A DNA stretch of 64,000 bases from assembly GCF_011305995.1 (NCBI RefSeq), contig NZ_CP049910.1:1426001-1490000 (forward strand). The letters run 5' to 3'. How positions within the stretch are numbered: position 1 is the stretch's first letter; every line of letters starts with the position of its first letter. This stretch comes from Diaphorobacter sp. HDW4A (GTDB lineage: Bacteria > Pseudomonadota > Gammaproteobacteria > Burkholderiales > Burkholderiaceae_C). A program made the translations under genes and the position numbers. Positions 1-7,990 of the stretch are shown here, one piece after another. The notes beneath the pieces are model-generated. The model saw only the letters and a list, made by a program, of their open reading frames with translations, ran no database searches and was not told where the DNA came from.

Positions 1-95
1 TGGATGGGAACCGCGCGCGCGCCGGTGGCAGGATCGGGCTGCGTGCCCGCGTGCAAGGACAGCGTGTCGAAGCCTGGGTCTGAATATCCGGGCAT
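1..95 (-). CDS. metY: O-acetylhomoserine sulfhydrylase, N-terminal fragment (runs off left edge)
   Basis: Reading the minus strand from an ATG at 95 gives a protein beginning MPGYSDPGFDTLSLHAG, followed by a QPDPATGARAVPI segment. This is the conserved start of O-acetylhomoserine aminocarboxypropyltransferase (MetY), a PLP enzyme that makes homocysteine from O-acetylhomoserine and sulfide. A GGAG ribosome-binding site lies about seven bases upstream of this ATG, which favours it over the overlapping ATG four bases earlier. Only about 31 codons are inside the window, so catalytic residues cannot be checked. Other Cys/Met-metabolism PLP enzymes have a similar start, but the FDTLSLHAG-QPDP-TGARAVPI pattern fits MetY best. 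It is divergent from the CBS-domain gene. Confidence 0.75.
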   Translation of the reverse strand, partial: MPGYSDPGFDTLSLHAGTQPDPATGARAVPI

Positions 96-119
96 TCATG
101 TCTCCAAAGTGGTGCAATT

Positions 120-135
120 GCCCGCAATTGTGGGC
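120..135. promoter_or_regulatory. Near-perfect palindrome between metY and the CBS-domain gene
   Basis: GCCCGCAATTGTGGGC pairs at seven of eight symmetric positions. It lies between two divergent starts, and its central CAATTG is repeated at 115-120. The position and symmetry suggest an operator for a dimeric regulator, but I cannot name the regulator. Confidence 0.35.
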
Positions 136-198
136 TATATTTCATGAGGAAACGGCCAGCACGCGCCTCATGCGTAGCTGGCCCTAAGGAGATACCCC

Positions 199-648
199 AT
201 GAAAGTCAGCGATATCCTTCGCGTCAAAGGCAATACGCTTTACACCGTCACCCCCGATGAACCTCTGGCGAAGGCTGTTGAGGTCATGTCCGAGAAGGAC
301 ATCGGCTCGCTCGTTGTGATGGAGCACGGCGACCTCGTGGGCATGCTCACCTTCCGCGAAGTGATTCAGGCGCTGCAGAAGAATGGTGGCAGCGTCGGCA
401 CCATGCTCGTGCGCAAGGCCATGGACGACGCGCCGCTGACCTGCACACTCGAGACCGACATGGACGAAGTGCGCCGCATGATGCTCAATCAGCATGCCCG
501 CTACATGCCGGTGATGGACAGGCGCATGCTGATGGGTGTCATCAGCTTCTACGACGTGGCCAAGGCCGTGGTGGACAGCCAGAACTTCGAGAACAAGCTG
601 CTCAAGGCGTATATCCGCGACTGGCCTGAGCAGAGCGAATCTGCCTGA
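199..648 (+). CDS. CBS-domain pair protein
   Basis: This 149-residue soluble protein consists almost entirely of two CBS motifs, roughly residues 8-60 and 75-130. Each has the typical pattern of a beta strand followed by a hydrophobic strand and a G(V/M)(I/L)(T/S) turn, as in VGMLTFREV and MGVISFYDV. CBS pairs form Bateman modules that usually bind adenosyl ligands (AMP, ATP, SAM). No catalytic domain is attached, so it is probably a free-standing sensor whose partner cannot be identified here. The start is set by a strong AAGGAG sequence about nine bases upstream of the ATG. It is followed by a convergent acyltransferase gene 11 bases away. Neighbouring metY deals with SAM precursors, which makes SAM an attractive but unproven ligand. 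Confidence 0.85.
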   Translation: MKVSDILRVKGNTLYTVTPDEPLAKAVEVMSEKDIGSLVVMEHGDLVGMLTFREVIQALQKNGGSVGTMLVRKAMDDAPLTCTLETDMDEVRRMMLNQHARYMPVMDRRMLMGVISFYDVAKAVVDSQNFENKLLKAYIRDWPEQSESA

Positions 649-659
649 GCGGCAGCTCC

Positions 660-1814
660 TCAAACAGGGTGGGCCTGCGTGTTGGCGAAGTCCGCTTCTT
701 TCGACTTCCTGCCCAGTAGCAGGAGCGCGTTGCGCACCCGCGCCGAGAGCGGGGCCTCCACGGCATAGTGGAACAGCGCTCCGGTGCTGATCCCGCATGT
801 CAGGTGGATTGCAAAGCCCACCCAATCGCGCGCGCTGGCGCTTTGGATGCCCAGCCAGGCGCTGATCTGCGCGGCCGCCATGAACCCCAGTTTGTGTGTG
901 AGATAGATCGAGTACGACATCGTGCCCAGCCACACCAGCCAGCGCGTGACGGGCAGTTGCACCGTTTTGCTCGCGAGCGCGATCAGCATGAAGATCGCGA
1001 AGATCGTGAGTCCACCGTATTCAATCGTCGGTCCGTAAAGCGTGGGCGTGTGCGTCTCCGGTATGGCGATGAACGCGATGCCTGCAGCGGCGATCATGCA
1101 GAACGCCAGCGGACGTTTGGGTTGGGTCCAGTCGCGGGTGTAGAGCCAACCGGCCAGTAGTCCGAGCACGAACTCCCAGACCATCGGATTGACCGCCAGA
1201 TTCAGATAGTGGCTCTGCGCGATGGCGCTCTGGTGGTAGAACGAAAAATTCCAGTCCTGAGCCAGCAACGGATACAGCACGAGCCCCGGCGTGAGCAGGG
1301 CCGCGACGATCCACCAGCGCCATTTCCGCGAAAACAGCGAGATCGCGATCACCACATAGAAATAGGCCTCGAAGCACAGTGTCCATGCCACGTCCACCGG
1401 CAGCAGGAAGAAATCTGAGGCCTTGGGGCTGACCGGGCGGAAGACGAGCTGGCTGGCCACATCGGTGAAGTAGGCTGTTGGAAACGCATCGGCCTTTTGC
1501 CAAGCGAGGCCCAGATAGATCAGGCTGACGACAAGAAACAAGGGCCAGATGCGCGCAAAGCGCTTGATCGCGAAATCGGCCACGTAGCGCGGCGAGCCAT
1601 CGCAGCTGCGCGTGGTCAAGAACATGATGAACCCGCTGATCACGAAGAACAGGTCCACGCCAAGCGCCCCGTGGGCGAAATACTCCCACGCGAGTTCCTT
1701 GTGGGCGGGCTGCGCCAGCGTCCAGCCAGCGTGCGTGACGACGACGGCCATCGCGGCAAGGCCGCGCAGTGCCTGCAACCAGTCAATGGTGGCGGTGGTG
1801 CGGAAAGCGGACAT
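660..1814 (-). CDS. Acyltransferase family 3 membrane protein
   Basis: The protein (384 residues from the ATG at 1814) begins with the family hallmark IDWLQALRGLAAMAVVVTHA, whose His is the presumed catalytic residue. GVDLFFVISGFIMF follows, and then about eight more hydrophobic segments. This is the AT-3 (OafA/NodX) family of integral inner-membrane acyltransferases, which transfer acetyl or other acyl groups to lipopolysaccharide, exopolysaccharide or peptidoglycan sugars. The reading frame stays open for another 39 codons upstream, but that extension is Cys/Arg-rich and unlike the family, so the internal ATG is preferred. No obvious ribosome-binding site precedes it. It stands alone, with no glycosyltransferase or polysaccharide genes nearby, so the acceptor is unknown. 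Confidence 0.85.
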   Translation of the reverse strand: MSAFRTTATIDWLQALRGLAAMAVVVTHAGWTLAQPAHKELAWEYFAHGALGVDLFFVISGFIMFLTTRSCDGSPRYVADFAIKRFARIWPLFLVVSLIYLGLAWQKADAFPTAYFTDVASQLVFRPVSPKASDFFLLPVDVAWTLCFEAYFYVVIAISLFSRKWRWWIVAALLTPGLVLYPLLAQDWNFSFYHQSAIAQSHYLNLAVNPMVWEFVLGLLAGWLYTRDWTQPKRPLAFCMIAAAGIAFIAIPETHTPTLYGPTIEYGGLTIFAIFMLIALASKTVQLPVTRWLVWLGTMSYSIYLTHKLGFMAAAQISAWLGIQSASARDWVGFAIHLTCGISTGALFHYAVEAPLSARVRNALLLLGRKSKEADFANTQAHPV

Positions 1815-1980
1815 GAAGGAGGAGAAACGCGCAGTTCGCTGTTGCAGGGCTTGAGGGGCTTCAGACCACTTCTTGCACAACAGGACACGGACGCTTGGAA
1901 GCGCGCAGGTTCGCCCGCAAGGCGCAGGCACGCGCCGCGCGGGTTGTGGCTAGCAAGGGAAGACGGGAGCTTGAATGATT

Positions 1981-2008
1981 AAAAAAAGCCTGTAATTGCT
2001 CACAGGCT
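1981..2008 (-). terminator. Rho-independent terminator of the HTH/citrate-synthase gene
   Basis: On the minus strand AGCCTGT pairs with ACAGGCT around an eight-base loop and is followed by seven T. It lies 58 bases beyond the stop codon at 2066. Confidence 0.85.
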
Positions 2009-2065
2009 GTTCTTATTCTATCAATGCAAATGTAATCAATTTCTTATTTATGTGGCCTGCGGTAT

Positions 2066-3346
2066 TCATCGAAAGCGGACCACCCGTCCCGCGGCGGACT
2101 CGGTAGGCTCCGTCGCCGATGCGGGCTCCTCATTGCCAGTAGGGTTGGCGCGAGGCCGGATGAGTTGGCCGCTTTGCACCTGCTCGGCGGCATGGGCGAT
2201 CCAGCCTGCGGTTCTGCCGAGCGCGAACAGGAGAAAGGCCGCGCCGTGCGGCAGTTTCAGGCTACGTTGCACGGCGACCAGCGCGTAGTCCAGGCTGGGG
2301 TGCAGTCCCGTTTGACGGAGCACTGCCTCGGTCAGGCGCGCGACGTCCGGTTGCGGCGGCAAAGCGGCGAGCAGGGCCAGACTGCGCGGGTCGCCTTGGC
2401 GGTAGAGCGGGTGGCCAAATCCCGCACAGTAGCTGGGCGTTTGCCTCGTTTGGGTTTCGCGCAGCAGGCGCTGCAGGCCGGGAGCGAGCGCCTGTGGATC
2501 TGCCGCAGGCCCATGCCATTCGTCCCAGTGCCGGTCTATCAGCGATGTCATTCCGCCGTGCTTGGCGCCCGACAGCGCCGCCAGTCCCGCACCGAGGCTG
2601 GCGTGCAGGCTCGCACCCGTCGATGCGACGACGCGCACGGCGAAGGTTGACGCGTTGAGTTCGTGGTCGGCGCAGAGCACCAGCGCGCGGCGTAGCAGAT
2701 CGGTAGCCTGATCGCTCAGGTGCCAATGGTGTTGCAGACGTTGATGAATGGGCGTTGCGTCATCTTGTGCAGGCAGCGGCTGGCCGAGCAGGGCAGAACA
2801 CATCGCGTGAACAAAGCGCATCCGCTGATCATGGCTTGCAGGTGCGCTGTGCGTCAGCGACGCGGGTGCCTGAAACCACAGGGACAGCGCTCGACCGGCA
2901 TCGGGAAGGTCTTCAGGCGGGCTTTCCCCGATCCGCGATTCTGGCGTGGCAACAACGGGCGATGGGCCGCCATCGTCCCGCCAGAGCAGCGCGGCCGCCG
3001 TTTCGAGCGAGGCTTCTTCGGAGAGCGCGACGGCGTTCTGGCCACGGTAGAAGAACTGTCCGTCATTGACACGCGTGATCGCCGAGGGCAGTACGGCCTG
3101 GCCCCAGTCGAGCGCGGACTGGGCTAGCTTGGCGGGGTTGCGGATGGTGGCGCGCTGGCGCACGAGGCGCGAGACGTCGGACAGCATATAGCTGCTGCCC
3201 CGGTGCTGCGGTAGGCGCTGCGCACGCAACAGGCCGCGGCTGACATAGCTATAGAGACTCGCGCGTTTGACGCCCAGCATGGCGGCCGCTTCCTCGGCGG
3301 AAATCCATGGGGAGTTGGCGGATGCGTCATGCGTGCTGGCGGGCAT
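2066..3346 (-). CDS. Citrate-synthase-like protein with N-terminal helix-turn-helix
   Basis: This 426-residue protein has two parts. Residues about 14-60 (AAAMLGVKRASLYSYVSRG and onward) look like a MerR/excisionase-type helix-turn-helix. Residues about 70-400 are a citrate synthase fold. The three catalytic positions of citrate synthase appear conserved: His228 in CADHELNAST, His312 in GFGHPLYRQGDPRS, and Asp353 in PSLDYALV. The distal RTAGWIAHAAEQ helix is also present. It is therefore probably an active acyl-CoA condensing enzyme (citrate or 2-methylcitrate synthase type, or a lyase working in reverse) fused to a DNA-binding head. The C-terminal 30 residues are Pro/Glu-rich and look disordered. 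It is divergent from a CaiB/BaiF CoA-transferase with 123 bases between the starts, so the two may share a substrate and the HTH may bind the shared promoter. Confidence 0.8.
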   Translation of the reverse strand: MPASTHDASANSPWISAEEAAAMLGVKRASLYSYVSRGLLRAQRLPQHRGSSYMLSDVSRLVRQRATIRNPAKLAQSALDWGQAVLPSAITRVNDGQFFYRGQNAVALSEEASLETAAALLWRDDGGPSPVVATPESRIGESPPEDLPDAGRALSLWFQAPASLTHSAPASHDQRMRFVHAMCSALLGQPLPAQDDATPIHQRLQHHWHLSDQATDLLRRALVLCADHELNASTFAVRVVASTGASLHASLGAGLAALSGAKHGGMTSLIDRHWDEWHGPAADPQALAPGLQRLLRETQTRQTPSYCAGFGHPLYRQGDPRSLALLAALPPQPDVARLTEAVLRQTGLHPSLDYALVAVQRSLKLPHGAAFLLFALGRTAGWIAHAAEQVQSGQLIRPRANPTGNEEPASATEPTESAAGRVVRFR

Positions 3347-3469
3347 GGCGCATTATCGGGTGGCCTCGGCTGGACGTTGACGGGCTGCGTTGATTGGCCC
3401 GATCAAGATTGACCGCCCCTATGCACGGCTGCTGCAATCGGACATCTGATGATTTGGTGGAGGCTTGCG

Positions 3470-4894
3470 ATGAATGTGAATGCGGATGAAAGCCTGGCCG
3501 GGCTCTGGCGACAGACGGGTCTGCCGATGATTGCACTGGAGCGCGCACTGCTCCATGGCGCGACGCAGGGTTTCGAGAGCAGCTTTGCGGTCGATGTGGC
3601 CGCGCAATCGGCGATCGCCGCTGTGGCGCTGGCCGCGACCGAGGTCGACCGTTTGCGAACGCCCGGTGCTGAGCCGCAGCAGGTCAGCGTGGATGTGCAG
3701 CATGCGCTGGCCGAGACCACTGGCTTCTTCACGCTGGACGGCGAGCGCCCATCCATCTGGGCGGCGATTTCGGGGTTGTACGCCTGTGGCGCGGAAATCG
3801 GGCGGCCGGGGCATGTGCGGATCCATGCCAACTTTGCGCACCACCGCGACGGCGCGCTGCGACTATTGGGTTTGCCCGAGGGCGAGGGTACGACGCGCGC
3901 TCAGGTGCAGGAGGCACTTGGGCACTGGGATGCCATCGATTTCGAGACGCGCGCCACGCAGGCGGGGCTGGTGGTGGCTGCCGTGCGCAGTGCGCAGCAG
4001 TGGCAGGCCAGCGCGATGCGTGCGGCGATTGCGGAGCAGCCGCTCGTCGGTATCACCCGGATCGGTGATGCCGCACCGCGCGCCTGGCCCGCGAAGACGG
4101 TGGACGAGAGGCCTTTGGCGGGCCTGCGGGTGCTTGATCTCACACGTATTCTGGCCGGGCCGGTCTGCGCCCGTACGCTCGCGGCCCATGGCGCGGAGGT
4201 GTTGATGATCAACTCGCCGCATCTGCCCAACATCGAGGCGATTGCCGATGTGAGTCGCGGCAAACGCTCGGCCTTGCTCGATTTGAAGAGCGAGGTGGGA
4301 AGTCTCGCGCTGCGCGGCTTGCTTTGCGATGCCAATGTGTTCGTGCAGGGCTACCGGCCGGGTGGACTCGAGCGGCTCGGGCTCGGTGTGGAGGCGGTGG
4401 CGCGAATGCGGCCCGGCATCGTCTATGCGAGCCTGTCGGCCTATGGACGCAGTGGGCCGTGGGCGGACAAGCGTGGTTTTGATTCGCTGGTGCAGACTGT
4501 GAGCGGCCTCAACAGCGACGAAGCGGCTGCTTTCCATAGTGCGGAACCGCGTGCCTTGCCGATGCAGATTCTGGACTACTGCGCCGGATTTTTGCTGGCC
4601 TTCGGCGTGCAGGCAGCGCTCGTGCGGCAGGCGGAGCAGGGCGGCAGCTGGCATGTGGAGGTGTCGCTCGCGCGAGTGGCGCAGTGGCTCAGGAGTCTGG
4701 GGCGCAGGCCGGTGGATCCGCAGACTGCCTCTTTGGGGAAGATCGACGCGCTGGTCGCTCCGTGGCTTGGGCGTGCGGACAGCGACTTTGGCGAACTGGT
4801 GGCAGTGATGCACGCCGCGCAATTGTCGCGAACGCCCACTGGTTATGCTCACCCGTCGGTGCCGCCTGGAACCGACCAGCCCGTCTGGGCATGA
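3470..4894 (+). CDS. CaiB/BaiF (family III) CoA-transferase, long form
   Basis: The protein is 474 residues from the ATG at 3470, chosen because GGTGGAGG lies about seven bases upstream; an earlier in-frame start at 3449 has none. The second half has the family III CoA-transferase core: LAGLRVLDLTRILAGPVCARTL, then a GAEVLMI nucleotide-binding strand and YCAGFLLAFGVQAAL. About 190 residues precede this core, so the protein is longer than the usual 390-400 residues and probably has a duplicated or degenerate N-terminal half. Such enzymes move CoA between carboxylic acids. The substrate cannot be read from sequence. Divergent transcription from the HTH/citrate-synthase-like gene suggests a common acyl-CoA pathway. 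aroC follows 25 bases downstream but is functionally unrelated. Confidence 0.85.
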   Translation: MNVNADESLAGLWRQTGLPMIALERALLHGATQGFESSFAVDVAAQSAIAAVALAATEVDRLRTPGAEPQQVSVDVQHALAETTGFFTLDGERPSIWAAISGLYACGAEIGRPGHVRIHANFAHHRDGALRLLGLPEGEGTTRAQVQEALGHWDAIDFETRATQAGLVVAAVRSAQQWQASAMRAAIAEQPLVGITRIGDAAPRAWPAKTVDERPLAGLRVLDLTRILAGPVCARTLAAHGAEVLMINSPHLPNIEAIADVSRGKRSALLDLKSEVGSLALRGLLCDANVFVQGYRPGGLERLGLGVEAVARMRPGIVYASLSAYGRSGPWADKRGFDSLVQTVSGLNSDEAAAFHSAEPRALPMQILDYCAGFLLAFGVQAALVRQAEQGGSWHVEVSLARVAQWLRSLGRRPVDPQTASLGKIDALVAPWLGRADSDFGELVAVMHAAQLSRTPTGYAHPSVPPGTDQPVWA

Positions 4895-4919
4895 CGCTTC
4901 GGGCGATAATGCATGACTT

Positions 4920-6020
4920 ATGAGCGGCAACACACTTGGTACCCTTTTCTGTGTCACCAACTTTGGTGAATCCCATGGCCCGGCCGTTGGCTGCGTGATC
5001 GACGGTTGCCCTCCCGGCATGTCGCTCACCGAGGCTGACATTCAGCTCGATCTGGATCGTCGCCGTCCCGGCACGAGCCGCCATGTCACTCAGCGCAGCG
5101 AGGCCGATGCGGTCGAGATCCTGTCGGGCGTCTATGAGGGCAAGACCACCGGCACACCGATTGCCCTGCTGATCCGCAATACCGATCAGCGCAGCAAGGA
5201 CTACTCCAACATCGCCCAGAGCTTCCGCCCCGGCCATGCGGACTATACCTATTTCCAGAAGTACGGCATTCGCGATCCACGCGGTGGTGGCCGTTCTTCC
5301 GCGCGCCTGACTGCGCCGACTGTGGCGGCTGGTGCGGTGGCCAAGAAATGGCTCAAGGAAAAATACGGTGCCGAGTTCCGCGCCTGCATGACCCAGATTG
5401 GCGAGCTCGAAATCCCGTTCGAGAGCTGGGATCATGTACCCAACAACCCGTTCTTCGCGCCCGTCGCCAATGTGCAAGCGTATGAGGATTACATGGACGC
5501 GCTTCGCAAGTCCGGCGATTCCTGCGGTGCCAAGGTGCGCGTGCAGGCCACCGGTGTGCCGGTGGGTCTGGGTGAGCCGTTGTATGACAAGCTCGACGCC
5601 GACATCGCCCATGTGATGATGGGATTGAACGCGGTGAAGGCCGTGGAGATCGGTGCGGGTTTCGACAGCGTGGTGCAGCGTGGCACGACGCACGGCGATT
5701 CGCTGTCGCCCGAGGGCTTCGAGAGCAATAACGCGGGCGGCATTCTGGGCGGCATCAGCTCGGGGCAGGACATCGAAGTGACCATCGCCATCAAGCCGAC
5801 GAGCTCCATCATCAGCCCGCGCAATTCGATCAACACACTGGGCGAGCCGGTCGAGGTGATTACCAAGGGCCGTCACGACCCCTGCGTCGGCATCCGCGCC
5901 GCGCCCATCGCCGAAGCCTTGTTGGCGTTGGTGATCATGGACCACGCACTGCGCCATCGCGGCCAGTGCGGCGACGTGAATTCCGGCCTCGCGCCGATTC
6001 CCTCCCGCAACCAGCGCTGA
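4920..6020 (+). CDS. aroC: Chorismate synthase
   Basis: This 366-residue protein matches chorismate synthase over its full length: the start [18 protein letters not shown], then [40 protein letters not shown] and the C-terminal [16 protein letters not shown]. It converts 5-enolpyruvylshikimate-3-phosphate to chorismate in the cytoplasm using reduced FMN, the last step of the shikimate pathway. The length is normal. It starts 25 bases after the CoA-transferase, and a cobyrinate diamide synthase begins ten bases after its stop, so the two are probably co-transcribed. Confidence 0.98.
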   Translation: MSGNTLGTLFCVTNFGESHGPAVGCVIDGCPPGMSLTEADIQLDLDRRRPGTSRHVTQRSEADAVEILSGVYEGKTTGTPIALLIRNTDQRSKDYSNIAQSFRPGHADYTYFQKYGIRDPRGGGRSSARLTAPTVAAGAVAKKWLKEKYGAEFRACMTQIGELEIPFESWDHVPNNPFFAPVANVQAYEDYMDALRKSGDSCGAKVRVQATGVPVGLGEPLYDKLDADIAHVMMGLNAVKAVEIGAGFDSVVQRGTTHGDSLSPEGFESNNAGGILGGISSGQDIEVTIAIKPTSSIISPRNSINTLGEPVEVITKGRHDPCVGIRAAPIAEALLALVIMDHALRHRGQCGDVNSGLAPIPSRNQR

Positions 6021-6029
6021 AGCAACCCG

Positions 6030-7361
6030 GTGGCCTGTCCGGTTCTGTTGATGGCGGCCCCGGCTTCGGGGCAGGGCAAGACCACGATCACGGCTGCGTT
6101 GGCGCATCTTCTGCACTCGCGGGGCAAGCGGGTGCAGGTGTTCAAGTGTGGGCCTGATTTTCTCGATCCAACCTGGCTGGCGCTTGCCAGCGGCCAGCCG
6201 GTGGACAACCTCGATCTCGCGATGTGCGGTAGGGTCGACGTCGAGCGGCGTCTTGCCCTTGCGACCGAGCACAACGACGTGGTGCTGATCGAGGGCGTGA
6301 TGGGCCTGTTTGACGGCGCACGCAGCGCGGCCGACATCGCCGCTCTGTGGAATCTGCCGATCTTGCTCGTGATTGATTCGTCATCGATGGCCGAGACCTT
6401 CGGTGCCGTGGCGTTCGGCTTGGCCAACTACCGTCCCGGTCTGCGTATTGCGGGCGTACTCGCCAATCGCGTCGCAAGTGAACGCCATTCCGAACTGCTG
6501 CGCAAGAGCATGCCCGTCGATGTGCCATGGCTCGGCCAGGTGATGCGCCAGCAGAAGGAGCAGGCTCCTATTCCGTCGCGCCACCTCGGGCTGGTGGCTG
6601 CAGACGAAATGGGCGACGGGCTCGCACGCATCGCGCAGGTGGCCGAATCGCTTGCGCAGTCTGATCTGGGGCGGCTTGAATGGTCGCAATGGCAGCAGCG
6701 CTGGAGTGCGGAGCTGAGCGCGCCGTCAGAGCTTGCGCCCACGCGCTTGCTCGAAGGGCGTCGCATCGCGATTGCGCGTGACGCAGCCTTTCGCTTCATC
6801 TACCCTGCCAACATTGCGTTCCTGCGGGAGCAGGGCGCGACGCTGCAGTTTTTCTCTCCGCTGGCGGGCGATGCTCTGCCTGAGTGCGATGCGCTCTGGC
6901 TGCCCGGAGGCTATCCGGAGCTGCATGCCGAGACGCTGGTTGCTTGCCAGCCGCTCGCTGAAGCCATTCGCCAGCATTGGCAGGCGGACAAACCCATCTG
7001 GGCCGAATGCGGTGGCATGCTCGCGCTGATGCAGGAGCTGCACTGGCCTTCGAAAGCATTGCGCACCCCGTTGCTGGGTGTGATTCCCGGCGTGGTCACT
7101 CAGCATGATCGATTACGCGGCCTCGGCATGCAGGCTTGGCAAAGCCCGTGGGGCATGCTGCGCGGCCATGGCTTTCATTACTCGACCTGCGACACCAGCC
7201 TGCCGGTGGTGGGGCATACGCAACGCCTGCTTGATGAAGACCGGGTCGATGCTGCCACGCAGCTCGAATCCGTCTACGCACAGGGCTCGCTGCGCATGAG
7301 TTATTTCCACGCGTGGTTTGCGTCGAATTCGGTGGCGGCTGCGAGGCTGTTTCTGAATTGA
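6030..7361 (+). CDS. cobB: Cobyrinic acid a,c-diamide synthase
   Basis: The 443-residue protein begins at a GTG ten bases after aroC. An N-terminal P-loop (APASGQGKTT, residues about 10-19) and the VLIEGVMGLFDG segment mark the ATP-dependent amidoligase domain. LPGGYPEL near residue 290 and WAECGGM near residue 327, with its nucleophilic Cys, mark the class I-type glutamine amidotransferase domain. This is the CobB/CbiA architecture, which amidates the a and c side chains of (hydrogeno)cobyrinate during cobalamin synthesis. No other corrin gene is in the window, so it is separated from the rest of its pathway or serves a salvage role. CobQ and MurT/GatD are related, but the domain order fits CobB/CbiA. 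Confidence 0.92.
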   Translation: MACPVLLMAAPASGQGKTTITAALAHLLHSRGKRVQVFKCGPDFLDPTWLALASGQPVDNLDLAMCGRVDVERRLALATEHNDVVLIEGVMGLFDGARSAADIAALWNLPILLVIDSSSMAETFGAVAFGLANYRPGLRIAGVLANRVASERHSELLRKSMPVDVPWLGQVMRQQKEQAPIPSRHLGLVAADEMGDGLARIAQVAESLAQSDLGRLEWSQWQQRWSAELSAPSELAPTRLLEGRRIAIARDAAFRFIYPANIAFLREQGATLQFFSPLAGDALPECDALWLPGGYPELHAETLVACQPLAEAIRQHWQADKPIWAECGGMLALMQELHWPSKALRTPLLGVIPGVVTQHDRLRGLGMQAWQSPWGMLRGHGFHYSTCDTSLPVVGHTQRLLDEDRVDAATQLESVYAQGSLRMSYFHAWFASNSVAAARLFLN

Positions 7362-7407
7362 ACGCCCGCAGGGGATGAGATTTCAAGCGATCTTGCTTGA
7401 AGATAGG

Positions 7408-7420
7408 AATGAGTCGCATT
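7408..7420 (+). promoter_or_regulatory. Fur-box-like site upstream of the ECF sigma gene
   Basis: AATGAGTCGCATT matches ten of thirteen bases of AATGATTATCATT, the strong Fur box at 56788 in this same window. It lies about 40 bases before the sigma-factor start and is followed by an A/T-rich TAAAAT at 7425-7430 that could be a -10 element. FecI-type sigma genes are classically Fur-repressed. A small inverted repeat (TTCAAGC/GCTTGAA, 7382-7401) just upstream may end the cobB transcript, although it lacks a T-run. Confidence 0.5.
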
Positions 7421-7460
7421 TGTGTAAAATCGACATCGTTTTCATCCCTAAGAGAGTTCT

Positions 7461-7985
7461 GTGTCCACTCAAGCCGACAGCGAGTCCGGTCAAGCCTTGT
7501 GCAGCATGTACGCTGTGCACAATGGCTGGTTGATTGCGTGGTTGCACAGAAAACTCGGCAATCGGCACGATGCGGCTGACATTGCGCAGGACACGTTCAC
7601 TCGTCTGTGCACGGGCAACAGGGTGCAGACATTGGCGGAGGTGCGCGAGCCGCGCGCCTATCTGGTGACGGTAGCGAGGCGGTTGATGCTCAACCATCTG
7701 GAGCGTCGCTCGCTTGAGCAGGCCTACCTCGAGTCGCTGCAGTGGCTGCCCGAAGAGAGCGTGCTGTCGGTTGAAGAACGCGCGATTCTGCTGGAGACGC
7801 TGGCGCAGCTAGATGCGCTGCTCAACGAGTTGCCCATGAAGGTGCGCACGGCGTTTCTGCTGTCGCAGCTTGATGGCCTGGCGTACGAGGCCATTGCCAC
7901 ACACCTGAATGTGAGTGTGCGAACGGTCACGCGCTACATGGCCCAGGGTTTTCGGCAATGCCTGCGTGTGATGCTAGAGGACTGA
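7461..7985 (+). CDS. ECF sigma factor, FecI type
   Basis: This 174-residue protein starts at a GTG preceded by AGAGAG. Region 2 is visible as NGWLIAWLHRKLGNRHDAADI followed by QDTF, and region 4 as the C-terminal helix-turn-helix LDGLAYEAIATHLNVSVRTV. Its gene is followed six bases later by a FecR-like anti-sigma gene and then a TonB-dependent receptor. That order is the hallmark of cell-surface signalling, in which a ferric-siderophore receptor activates its own transcription through FecR and FecI. A Fur-box-like sequence precedes it, so expression is expected under iron limitation. Confidence 0.93.
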   Translation: MSTQADSESGQALCSMYAVHNGWLIAWLHRKLGNRHDAADIAQDTFTRLCTGNRVQTLAEVREPRAYLVTVARRLMLNHLERRSLEQAYLESLQWLPEESVLSVEERAILLETLAQLDALLNELPMKVRTAFLLSQLDGLAYEAIATHLNVSVRTVTRYMAQGFRQCLRVMLED

Positions 7986-7990
7986 CAGAG

